This document shows positions 22,261-32,473 of a stretch of 64,000 bases of DNA, piece by piece. The stretch comes from Protea cynaroides. Its lineage: Eukaryota > Streptophyta > Magnoliopsida > Proteales > Proteaceae. The notes beneath the pieces were generated by a model that saw only the letters and a list, made by a program, of their open reading frames with translations, searched no databases and was not told where the DNA came from. Position numbers and translations under genes: made by a program. Every line of letters starts with the position of its first letter. Position 1 is the first letter of the stretch. The stretch is taken from NCBI GenBank assembly GCA_028583415.1, contig CM053266.1:80172149-80236148 (forward strand), in the 5' to 3' direction.

Positions 22261-22760
22261 NNNNNNNNNNNNNNNNNNNNNNNNNNNNNNNNNNNNNNNN
22301 NNNNNNNNNNNNNNNNNNNNNNNNNNNNNNNNNNNNNNNNNNNNNNNNNNNNNNNNNNNNNNNNNNNNNNNNNNNNNNNNNNNNNNNNNNNNNNNNNNNN
22401 NNNNNNNNNNNNNNNNNNNNNNNNNNNNNNNNNNNNNNNNNNNNNNNNNNNNNNNNNNNNNNNNNNNNNNNNNNNNNNNNNNNNNNNNNNNNNNNNNNNN
22501 NNNNNNNNNNNNNNNNNNNNNNNNNNNNNNNNNNNNNNNNNNNNNNNNNNNNNNNNNNNNNNNNNNNNNNNNNNNNNNNNNNNNNNNNNNNNNNNNNNNN
22601 NNNNNNNNNNNNNNNNNNNNNNNNNNNNNNNNNNNNNNNNNNNNNNNNNNNNNNNNNNNNNNNNNNNNNNNNNNNNNNNNNNNNNNNNNNNNNNNNNNNN
22701 NNNNNNNNNNNNNNNNNNNNNNNNNNNNNNNNNNNNNNNNNNNNNNNNNNNNNNNNNNNN
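22261..22760. other. Assembly gap of 500 N inside element B
   Basis: Exactly 500 N. The sequence missing from B includes about 880 bp of LTR, the primer site and most of the internal region, so the gap must stand for more than 500 bp. The translations that cross it are meaningless. Confidence 0.95.
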
Positions 22761-23048
22761 AGAGATCAGATGGAAATGCACTTGGTGGAAGCAAGAGCGG
22801 GTTGTCACAAATACGGAGAATAGTTTGCATGTCCGGATCATGGGGTTGACACATACCTCATTCTATTCTCCAAAAGGTTACCTCAACAATTCAATATCCC
22901 AGCAAGCACCAACAGAGAAGTAACTGATTGTGAACTTCCCAGAAAGTTGACATTAGATCTGGTTGATACCATTGCTCGTGAATGGAATAATAGAAATGTT
23001 CAAACACTCCCTAGAGTTGCACCAATCAAGAAACCAATAGCATTTTAG
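22761..23048 (+). pseudogene. 3' end of an unidentified reading frame of element B
   Basis: One frame is open from the gap edge to the TAG at 23046-23048 (95 codons), except for a stop at 22821-22823. It includes LILFSKRLPQQF and LTLDLVDTIAREWNN and ends APIKKPIAF. I do not recognise the domain. Its position, just before the non-coding 3' region and polypurine tract, fits the end of pol or of a late extra frame of B. Most of the gene would be in the gap. Codon choice and the low density of stops favour a real, decayed frame. Confidence 0.4.
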
Positions 23049-23767
23049 GTTATTTTTATTGAATTCCAGTGTGTTTCATGAACTATGTCTCTTAGATTCA
23101 ACAAAGAAACCTTGATTCAAAATAATCATTCATATGCTCTATGAAATTCTCAATGTTCTGACAAATGCAGGTACTCAAACCAAAATCTCAATCAAAGAAA
23201 GACATCAAGTCTTCCATCCAGACAAATCAAAGCCGAGCCCAAGCTCATGCAATCAGCCTTGTATTCACAGCCTAGCTTCATACAAGAAGAGGTTTATCAG
23301 CCTACAAATGGATCAAGCCGGGTCCAAGCCCGCACATACCTTGCATTGAGTTCCACCTCAGCAAGAAGAGGTTCCCAGCCAACAAATGAGCCTTGTATTC
23401 ACAGCCTAGCTTCATGCAAGAAGAGGTTTATCAGCCTACAAATGGATCAAGCCGGGTTCAAGCCCGCACATACCTTGCATCATGAGTCACCTCAGCAAGA
23501 AGAGGTTCCCAGCCTACAAATGAGCCTTGTATTCACAGCCTAGCTTCATACAAGAAGAACAATCATCAATCTTTCAAAAAGAGCAAACCTTCTCCCCAGT
23601 CGAACTACGTTCTGGGCTTGATTTCTAGGACACCCTTAGAATACGTAGGCAGTTTAGGAAGAATTACCCTAAGTGCAGCCCAATAAACAATATCACTCAT
23701 ACCCCAAAATGTGGTTCTTTTATCTTTAGCATTCAACTGATAGCAATCTCGGCTAAAGAGGGGCATC
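23049..23767 (+). other. Non-coding 3' region of element B with 134-bp tandem repeats and polypurine tract
   Basis: Units of 134 bp begin at ccttgtattcac (23257, 23391, 23525) and contain ttcatacaagaagagg, atggatcaagccgggt and cctcagcaagaagagg. They are followed by gaattaccctaagtgc and the polypurine tract aaagaggggc (23755-23764) directly before the LTR. Element E has the same region in minus orientation (39271-39990). Tandem repeats between pol and the 3' LTR are known in Ogre/Tat-type elements. Confidence 0.75.
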
Positions 23768-26700
23768 TGTAAGCACCCCATTTTTGCCACCCTCGGCATA
23801 AGTGAATCAATATGGCAGGTTTCCAACATTTAACCCAAAGATTTATGATTTTCCATTGATCCCCACAGCAGGGTCATGGGCTATTATCTGCATGGATACA
23901 TATGTCATAGAATTATCTTCAAAATGAGACCAGAATTGCTCAATTCTGATATCAAATGAAGAAGATATGACCATTTTAGTTGGATATACATATAAGGGAG
24001 GTTTCTGAAATTATTATAAATAATAATAATCCCAGGGGCCTTCATGCAAATTATCCTAAGTCGGATTGTTTGAATTTCAAATCATCATATCTTGATCATC
24101 CGACATCGGATTCAGATGATTCCAAGACCATTATTCTTCATTCATGATGTTCTACAAAGTGGACGTAAAAAATCCCGGGTAGAAGTCACCAGTGGGTCCC
24201 ATGCAAGCTTGCATGCAAAGTTATCGTTAGAACTTCAAAGCTTCATATCTTTTCCGTTCTACGTCGGATTCAGACGATTCCAAGGCCATTGTTCTTCATT
24301 TGTGATGTCCTACAAAGTGGACATGGAAAATCTCGGGTAGAAGTCTCCGGAGGGTCCCATGCAAAATTACATATGGAAATGGTCATTTAATATTTAAAAA
24401 TTCATATTTTGATCATCCCATATCCAAACCAATTGATTTCAGTTTCATTATGTTCCATTTTTAGTGCTCTACAAAGTGGACGTAAAATATTTCCGATAGA
24501 AGCCTCCAAAGGATCTCATGCAGATGGTCATCCAAATTATCGATAATTGGCCTACTTAAACTTCAAAAATTCATAGGTTGGCCATTTTATTTCCAAACGA
24601 GTTGATTCAAGCTCTAGTATTCCTCATTTTTAATGTTCTACAAAGTGAACACAGAAAATGTGGAGTAAAGGCTATCGGAAAATTTCATACGGAATGACAG
24701 CGGAAGTGGCCCATGAAATGATAGAGAGAGAAAACTCAATTAATTTCAGTCAATCCAGTCAACTCAGCTCAACCCAAGCTAGTCTAGGCCCAACCCAGTC
24801 ACTCCTTGTCAATCCAAATCGATTCATGTTGTCGCTTATGCATGTATTTCTTTTATATATTATTTATATGTTTATATATAATATATAATATATTATAATA
24901 TATCGTATAATATATACATATGTCTTATATGTATATTATATTATATATATTAATATATTAATATATTATATATTTATATGTTTTATATAAAAAGGAAGTA
25001 GGATCTGAATAAAATCTAAAAGGGAAGGATGAGAGAGAGGAGAAAGAGGAGACATAAAAGGAGAAGGGGATTAGAGTTTCTAAGGGAATCCAAAAAAATT
25101 TTGTAGGAGAAAAAAAAAAGGGAAAGAAGAAAGAGGAAACACGTGAGCCTTTCTAAGGGAATCCAAAAGATTTTGTTAGAGAAAAAAAAGGAAAGAAGAA
25201 AGAGGAAAAACGTGAGCTTTTCTAAGGGAATTCAAAAGATTTTGTTGGAAAAAAAAGGGGAAAGAAGAAAGAGGAAAAACGTGAGCTTTTCTAAGGGAAT
25301 CCAAAAGATTTTTGTTGGAGAAAATAAAAGGAAGAAAATAAAGAAGATCGGGAAGAGAGAGAGGAGATCCAAAAAATCAGAGGGAGAGAGAGAGATCGAG
25401 AAGATTTGAGAGAAGGGGGAGGGAAGATCCAAAAAAAATAATAAAAAAAGGAAGAAAAGAAAGAAGATAAAGAGGAGAGATCGGGAAGTGGGAAACGATC
25501 CGAAAAAAAAAATAAATAAAAAAAGGAAGAAAAGAAAGAAGATAAGGAGGAGAGATCAGGAAGTGGGAGAGAGATCCGAAAAAAAAAATTAGAGGAAGGA
25601 AAGGGGGAAGACCGAGAAGAAGTGAGGGAGAGGAGAAAAAAAAAAGAAAAGAAAAGAAAAGAGAAGAGGACGAGAGGAAAAATGGGAGAACAGAGAGAGA
25701 TTGAGAGAGCTGGAAGAAAAGACTCGGACCAATGAGTGGAAGGAGGAAAAATCCTCTCCAACTCAGGTAAGTCTTCTACTCTGTCTCCTTACTTGATTTT
25801 ATTTCATGCACCCGATAACCATCTCATTCCTCCACTACCATCAGAATTCCTACAGCCACCCAACCATGCAACCTATTTTTTATCGCATCATTATGCTTGA
25901 AATACATGAAGTTGATCCCATCAATATGCTTGAAATTTTTATAAAATTGGTCCACATGAATGGAATTGTTATGAGATTGATCGCATCATTATGCTTGGAA
26001 TTTTTATAAAATTGGTCCACATGAATGGAATTGTTATGAGATTGATCCCATTAATATGTTTGGAATTTTTTATAAAATTGGTCCACATGAATGGAATTGT
26101 TGTGAGATTGATCGCATCAATATGCTTGAAATTTTTATAAAATTGGTCCACATGAATGGAATTGTTATGAGATTGATCCCATCAATATGTTTGAAATTTT
26201 TATAAAATTGGTCCACATGAATGGAATTGTTATGAGATTGATCCCATCAATATGTTTGGAATTTTTATAAAATTAGTCCACATGAATGGAATTGTTATGA
26301 GATTGATCACATCATTATGCTTGAAATTTTTATAAAATTGGTCAACATGAATGGAATTGTTATGAGATTGATCGCATCATTATGCTTGGAATTTTTATAA
26401 AATTGGTCCACATGAATGGAATTGTTAGGAAGTTGATCCCATCAATATGCTTGAAATTTTTATAAAATTGGTCCACATGAATGGAATTTTTATGAGATTG
26501 ATCCCATCAATATGTTTGGAATTTTTTTTTATGAAATTAAGCCGACCATATGCTTGAATCTTGATGAGATTGAATATAGACAATTAATCTCGAATTTCTA
26601 TGGATCATTGGTCTAGAATTTTGATGTGAAGTTAATATGGACCATCGATCTGGAATTTCTATGAACCATTGAACTTGGGATTTTGATGTGAAATAAAATA

Positions 26701-28536
26701 TGGACCCTTGATCTTGGAATTTTAAGTGAAATGTTTGGGCCATTGATTTTGGATATTTTGATGATCAAATATGGACCATTGATCTTAGATGTGTTGATGT
26801 TTGAATCTAAACCATTGGATATGAATGATTTGGAAGAATCCAAACGGTTAGATTATCATCATGTGTGATTTAAACCGTTGGATGATCACCATGAGTTAAT
26901 TAGATGAATCTGAGCCATTGATATTGGCCATTTTTGATGATTTCTGAGTCGTTGATCAGGATGATCATGTTTTGATGAGATCCGACCATTAGATCCAAGA
27001 TTTGATTTTGATGCATTAAGGAATTCACATTAGACCTCAACCATAGATCTAGAGAATCCCATCTGACACATTGAAATATACGTTGTTGGAAAAACATGAG
27101 ATGCCATGCTTTCTTGCCATATTTAGATGCTCATTGTCATACTTAGATGCTCATTGCTATATTTGGATACTCATTGCCATATTTAGATGCTTATTGCCAT
27201 ATTTGGATGCTCATTGCCATATTACATGTTCATTGCCATATTAGATGCTCATTGCCATATTAGATACTCATTGCCATATTTGGATGTTCATTGCCATATT
27301 TAGATACTCATTGCTATGTTTGGATGCTCATTTTCATTACCATATTAGGAATTACCATGCTTAGATAGCATACTAGATCATGCCATATAGGCTCTTGTCT
27401 TATTTGCAATACATGCCATATTTGAAAGATTTTTAACAATCTTACTGTATGTGAATCTCTTGCCATAAATGTTTTATGTGCCATATTTAGATAGAATATT
27501 CTATTTTTGGCAATAACTTATTTTATGCAACACCCTAGTTGAACTGCCATACATGCATACTTCTAAAAGACAATCTAGGCGTGGGGACGTGCATTTAGAC
27601 ACCCACATTCTTGGGAAGGGCATAATGGGGATAATAAAAACCTTAATAAAGAAAAAAAATGCTTTGCCAAACTTTTCAAAATTAGAATTCAGGATGAAAA
27701 GGGTAATTTAGGATGATTTTGCCCCTTGGTAAACCCTAAACTTAGAATAGGTTCTAAACCCTAAACCTAGAATAGGTTCTCAATCCCAAACCTAGAACAG
27801 GTTCTCACTTTATAACCTAGAACATGTTATTTTCGAACTACGCGGAGTCTGATTCCTAGGTCAAACCCTAGGATCCGTAGGCTATTTGGGAGAAACCCAA
27901 ATTCGGATCCAAACCTTAGTCCACTTCGACTATCCATAGATCCACTAGGATATTTATCCACATTTTGACCCACATAGGGTTATCCACATTCCAACCCAGA
28001 ATGGATTATCCATATTTCAACCCAAATAGGGTTATTCTTAGATCCACTAGGACTATCTATCAGTCCACATGGACTATCCAGATCCTAACCCATATGATTT
28101 CTCAGCCTTTCAAGCATAAATTTCAACTTGAACAAAGAACTTAATCATGCACAAGCATAAATCACAGCCATAAACTTTAATCACATCTGAACTACGATGG
28201 TGAACCTGATTTTCGAAATAAATCCGTAATACGTAGGCAATCTGATGGATACAGATTCGGTTCAATGATATCAAACCACTTGGTTTGGTTCGGTTTGACA
28301 AATAGAGTCTAGCATAGGAAAGGCATAGGAGACCGATTTTGATCGAGCGGTTTGAGTGCCTAACCCCTTCCCATAACCGTAACCTGACGCTTACCCAATC
28401 TCCGATGGACCAGAATTCCAATCTAAGGGTCATGAGTCAATCGAAGTCTTACCTTAGGATGAGATTTCACATTTCTAAGGTCCTAGACCTAAATCTAGGT
28501 GGCAACTTCTAAAGATTTTCCATCTTTGTCCTCACA
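23768..28536 (+). repeat. 3' LTR of element B (4,769 bp)
   Basis: Complete LTR from tgtaagcaccccattttt to tctttgtcctcaca. In order it holds tacaaagtg-containing repeats (24160-24650), an AT-rich TATA-like tract (24850-24990), a purine array (25075-25690), aactcaggtaagtc (about 25760), a 65-bp array (25870-26530), gatctaaccgttgga-like repeats (26570-26960), a 20-bp array (27105-27345), and cctagaataggttc and ccatattgacc-type repeats (27720-28090). It has no believable gene. Element E's LTRs are the same family in opposite orientation. Confidence 0.9.
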
Positions 28537-28541
28537 CCCAC

Positions 28542-28996
28542 ATCCACGGGAAGCAAATAACAATTTTTTTAGGCTTATAAATTTGCCTTACAATTTTCCC
28601 CACTAGCTAGGTATTCAACAATTTACACCTACGTTAGCATACAATAAATTGAAAGCATAAATAGATAGGGAATTGAAAAATCTCACAAACAATGCTTTCG
28701 AATGGCCAACAATCTCTCTGAAGCTTCACACTGCTCTCAGGTACTTTCCAACAGCCTTCAATGATGATAGAGATCGATTCATAGAGCACACATCATCTAC
28801 AAGCTTCCAATCTCTTCCATACAACCCATAATCACTATGAATGTAAACATAAATGCTCTACTGACCTCTCATAGGGATTTAGCACTCCATTGATGCACAG
28901 AGAAGAGGTAGTTGGTGATTTATCACTTCCACAGGACACGAAACCCTAGAATACCTTCTCTCTGCCTTCAAAATGTTATTTTCAATTTTTCTCTTG
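28542..28996 (-). repeat. 5' LTR of element A, second piece
   Basis: Picks up at atccacgggaagc where the first piece stopped at 9075, and matches 1883-2332 of the left LTR. It ends at ctcttg (28991-28996), where the left LTR continues gtctttttgac but this copy switches to tgtaactctccc. That break is read as the insertion point of element D. Confidence 0.8.
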
Positions 28997-29615
28997 TGTA
29001 ACTCTCCCATTATTCTAAGTTTTCCATTGAACTTGGGGTGTGAGGAACGAGTGCTTGCAGAGAAACCATAATCCCAATTACCAGTTGCAGGTGTACAAAG
29101 GAGTGCTTTGTATAAGACCACAGCAGTTGGACGGACAATGGCTGGATCATGTCACATTCCTAGAGGTATTTATTTTCTGCATTAACTTTCAATGTAGGTG
29201 GTAAATGTTAAAGTTTTTACTATTCATAGGGTTTCATCCCAAACACTAATATTCATATAGAGATCTAGAATACAATGATATTCAATGTAATCAATAATAA
29301 TAGAGACATACCTGAGAGTAGAAGATTGATTTCTGCCGTTATTCTCCAAGAATGATGTTGGAGCTTTGATCACGGTCTTCCACAGCCTGTAGAGGTTCCA
29401 CGCCTTTTTTACTGCTCGTGGGTACAGAGAGAAGAAAACAACTATGGCTATGGGGACTCATGACCTAGTATATATAATACTGTCACAAACCCTAACCAGT
29501 CCCACACTGTATTAGGGATTACCTATCTCTTTATCTTGTGACGAACTAGACCGAACTGGTCTAACCTAGTGACATAGACTCCCACTGATCAATGGGTCTA
29601 GTAATTAATTAAGCC

Positions 29616-29658
<43 letters not shown>

Positions 29659-29663
29659 CAACA
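28997..29663 (-). repeat. 3' LTR of element D (667 bp)
   Basis: On the minus strand it begins tgttggaatatat and ends gagagttaca, fitting a TG...CA LTR. It holds a (TA)n run (about 29619-29656), a TATA-like tatatatact near 29475, and a ctctcaggtatgtct splice-donor-like site near 29310. The right edge is fixed by the polypurine tract. The left edge rests on the break in element A's LTR and on the tg start. Confidence 0.65.
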
Positions 29664-30598
29664 TTCTCCCACTTGGGCTAGATTAATTACAATGCCATCA
29701 TTGAATAGTGTGGCCATGGAATCCATTCACACAATAAATCGTCACCTATTTTGATCCAGCTATTAAGCTTGCCAATGTCGAGCAACAACGAAAAATATTC
29801 CAACACAAATGGTGTATTACCTTCCATCAGCCACATACAAAAGCCTACTTAACAACATGAATCGCCATGAGATAATGAATCCTCTTTGATCGAATTACCT
29901 TTGATCGAGTTACCTCAAAATTTTATACTTGATATTATCCTTTAATGGCAAACCGTCTCTAGTTTGGATTAATATCTCACTTTGACACACCGTCATAGTT
30001 TGTTTGGCTGAATATCACCCTTAATCTTTGGCTGAATACTGCCTCTTATCCTGGTTGAATACCACTTTTTATATTTGACTGAATACTGCCTTGTTTGATC
30101 TTTGGCTAAATATTGCCTGGTGTCCGGCTAAATACTGTCCATTTTATGTTTGACTAAATGCAGCCTGAATCATGAATCAAATTGCTAACAATACAAACAA
30201 CCATAGCACCAGATATGAATGAAAACTCCCACTGACTAAGCACATCAAAATAATTCATGACTACCGTATCATTCATAAGTCACTAAAGGCTTCCATTAGT
30301 GAATCATTCTTTATCTTTGAAGATCTTAAAATCACCCAAACATTCAATCACTATTATAAATTCAGATTTTAACACACAAAAATATTTATTGCATAAAGAC
30401 GTCTTAAGGTAAAATAAAATCTTATTTAAATAAAATAAAATAGAATCATGTCTTGGTAATACTTAAACTGGAAACAAACTCTCCTTTATGGAGAAAACAA
30501 AAACTGAAGATTCAAAATATCAAACTGAATTTAAATAACTTCTAACTGTTAATGTATCTGACGCCTAACTAGACTTGTATTTCATGTAGATGAAGACT
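29664..30598 (-). other. Non-coding 3' region of element D with short tandem repeats
   Basis: This sits where a copia element would have the rest of pol. It has no protease, integrase or RT motif in any frame. A run of about seven imperfect 27-35 bp units containing ttggctgaatactgcc lies at 29985-30175. The remainder is AT-rich and featureless. Confidence 0.6.
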
Positions 30599-31488
30599 TC
30601 ATTCCTTTTGTACATCATCTTCCTTAGAGTTTCTAGAATTATTTTTCTTCTCTAGCCAACGCTTTCTGCTCCTGCAATCCCTCCTCATATGTCATCTCTT
30701 TTGACACTAAAAACATTTGATGTCGCTGAGGTCCTTTTCTTCATGCTGCTCTTTATCATCTTTTTCCTTGTCGTAGGGTTTCTTTGCTTTATCAGAAAAA
30801 TGTTTTCCTCTTTTGTGAGGTCCAAATCCTTGTTGTCTAGTGCCCTTGTCAAAGTTGTTCTTGTAGAACGTAGCATTAATGGATTCGATAGTCCCTTTTT
30901 GTCACTTTCTTCATCTTTAATACAAGCAGCTATAAATTCATCTAGAGTCCACTTTATTCTAGAAGTTCTATATGCCACTTTAATATGCTTGTATTCATTA
31001 GATAGAGATTTCATTACCAAGTATACCAAATGATCCTTATCAACAGTATGTCTTATTTCTCTGAGTTTTTTGGCTATACCAGTAAGTCCTACAAGGTGAT
31101 CTGTAACATTACATTTTCCATCATAAATAGTGGTAGACAGTTTTGCCATTACGGTACCCATCTGCACTTTCTCAGTTTCCTCATATCTTGCTTTAATGTC
31201 TTTCAGTAAACTTTTGACTGTTTTCTTTCCCTCAATTCCATCTAATATAAGGTCAGGGACATAACGCCTAATCATGAGCAAACATTTCTTGTTGGCGTTT
31301 TTTCATTTTTGTATATATTGTTTTTCTTCCGGGGTACTAGAATATGTGAGTTCAGCAGGCTTATCCTCCGTGATACCCATATCAAGGTCTAGCATACCTA
31401 AAGATATCTCTAGATCCTTAATCCGTTGTTTGTAATTGGTTCCAGTAAGAATAAGAACACTAACCAAATTGCTTGCACTAATAGACAT
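30599..31488 (-). pseudogene. gag: gag pseudogene of copia element D
   Basis: Begins MSISASNLVSVLILTGTNY at 31488. It continues through a copia gag region (KDIKARYEETEKVQMG, then LREIRHTVDKDHLVYLVMKSL) to a C-terminal zinc-knuckle region and a stop at 30599. An in-frame TGA at 31303-31305 and a one-base shift near 30715 interrupt it. The knuckle (about 30670-30715) keeps its cysteines and histidine spacing but holds two stop codons. Length, about 295 residues, is normal for copia gag. It is not related in detail to element A's gag. Confidence 0.8.
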
Positions 31489-32100
31489 CCTTAGATTAAA
31501 AGATAATGCATAATTATTATGCAGTGTAGTAAATAGAACAATCATCCACACTCACAAACCAACTGTGCTAACATTTACACAACACATACAAGCAAATAAC
31601 CTTTTTTCGAGAGTCAATCAAAATACAAATTCATCCTTTGGGACAAATATGCACTTGATTTCCCTTGTGTTTGTGCAGTAATAGATAATTATCAGAAATT
31701 CATACATATAATTTTCTTACACCAGCAATGTCAAAATACACATGCAAGTAAATTTCATTTCTCAGAGTTAACCAACTACACATTCTCCTTTGGGATAAAC
31801 ATGCAGTAGTCTCCTCAGTATCTGTGCAGTGACCGCGAAAGAATAGTGATTCAAAAAACCCACCACCTTTGGATTGATGAGACCCTTAAAGTCAAAATCC
31901 TTCTACTTATGTGCATGTACATATATTTAAAAGGCTTGGTAGTGCCACCTTTGGGTTAACACTTCCGGTCTAGCTGCTCTTATAGATGTAAAATTCTTGA
32001 TGTATTTACAAATGCTCTCCTTGAATTTGAGAGCATCCTAAAGAGACAAGGTTTACCACTTTGGCGGGTTCCATCAGTTCCCAATATGATACTCACAAAC
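31489..32100 (-). other. Leader of element D, first piece
   Basis: AT-rich, non-coding. It contains two related phrases, cctttgggacaaatatgc (about 31636) and cctttgggataaacatgc (about 31796), each followed by a cagtatctgtgcag-like stretch. A third relative lies at about 31949. These may be leader repeats. It ends with caaac (32096-32100), the left target duplication of the solo LTR. Confidence 0.5.
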
Positions 32101-32227
32101 TGTAAGACCCGTGTCGAACTAACTGGTCTTACCATCTTGTACCAGGTTTACCTATCATGGTCGAGCCAATGGACCAAGTGCGTAAAGAAAATCATAAGAC
32201 CAGGTATGAGTCTAACCCAAAAATAGT

Positions 32228-32372
32228 AAATGTGAGGGTAGGGTCGCATGCCTAAACAGGTAGGGTCGACCCCACCTCAACAAAAGTCCAACCCATGACT
32301 TTTTAGTCGTAGGGTCGCATGACTAAGAAAGAGTAGGGTCGATGGATCCTGCGACCCTACGTTCGACCCTAT
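32228..32372. promoter_or_regulatory. Upstream TAGGGTCG motif cluster in solo LTR 2
   Basis: Seven motifs in about 145 bp, such as tagggtcgcatg, tagggtcgacccc, tgcgaccctacg and ttcgaccctatg, run in both orientations. They lie about 95-240 bp before the TATA box. A second cluster (32850-32970) follows the TATA box. Confidence 0.5.
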
Positions 32373-32465
32373 GATGACAGACAGAAACCGTAAATTAAGA
32401 AACTTTCCTAATTCCAAAGGGTTCGTTCCTAAACTCGATGGGACTTATTTTGGAGGGTTTTTCTC

Positions 32466-32473
32466 TATAAATA
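32466..32473 (+). promoter_or_regulatory. TATA box of solo LTR 2
   Basis: ctctataaatagg is a good plant TATA box, followed within 60 bp by agaaccctaattg, as in the other family members. Whether it is active is unknown. Confidence 0.55.

Larger units (their letters stand above)
9076..28536 (+). mobile_element. Element B: plus-strand LTR retrotransposon with 4.8-kb LTRs
   Basis: Runs from tgtaagcacc (9076) to tcctcaca (28536), flanked by cccac on both sides (9071-9075, 28537-28541) inside the LTR of element A. The 3' LTR is complete at 23768-28536. The 5' LTR is split by element C and then enters the N gap. The polypurine tract aaagaggggc lies just before the 3' LTR, which fixes the orientation. 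Any pol would be inside the gap, so the lineage is unproven. Very long LTRs and a tandem-repeat 3' region suggest an Ogre/Tat-like element or a large non-autonomous derivative (LARD). Confidence 0.85.
762..28996 (-). mobile_element. Element A: Sirevirus-like Ty1/copia, minus strand, gag-only
   Basis: Outer shell of the nest. Matching LTRs begin tgatgaacttgatatgac at 762 and 8623. The left one ends in ca at 3662, next to a polypurine tract, and the right one follows an initiator-Met primer site. The internal region, without its nested solo LTR, is only about 2.9 kb and reads as gag plus a protease remnant. Integrase, reverse transcriptase and RNase H are absent. The right LTR is interrupted by element B and then, at 28996, by element D, so its outer 1.3 kb should lie past base 64000. 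Repeated gggggag tracts before the 3' LTR and an extended gag with three CCHC knuckles point to the Sirevirus branch. That assignment is inference without pol. Confidence 0.8.

Noticed and set aside
22105..22854. Frames of 220-249 codons crossing the N gap
   Set aside because: They exist only because N was translated as X.
28879..29121. Exon-like stretch near 29020-29150
   Set aside because: It looked like a gene fragment, but it fits inside the 667-bp LTR of D and no frame gives a recognisable protein.
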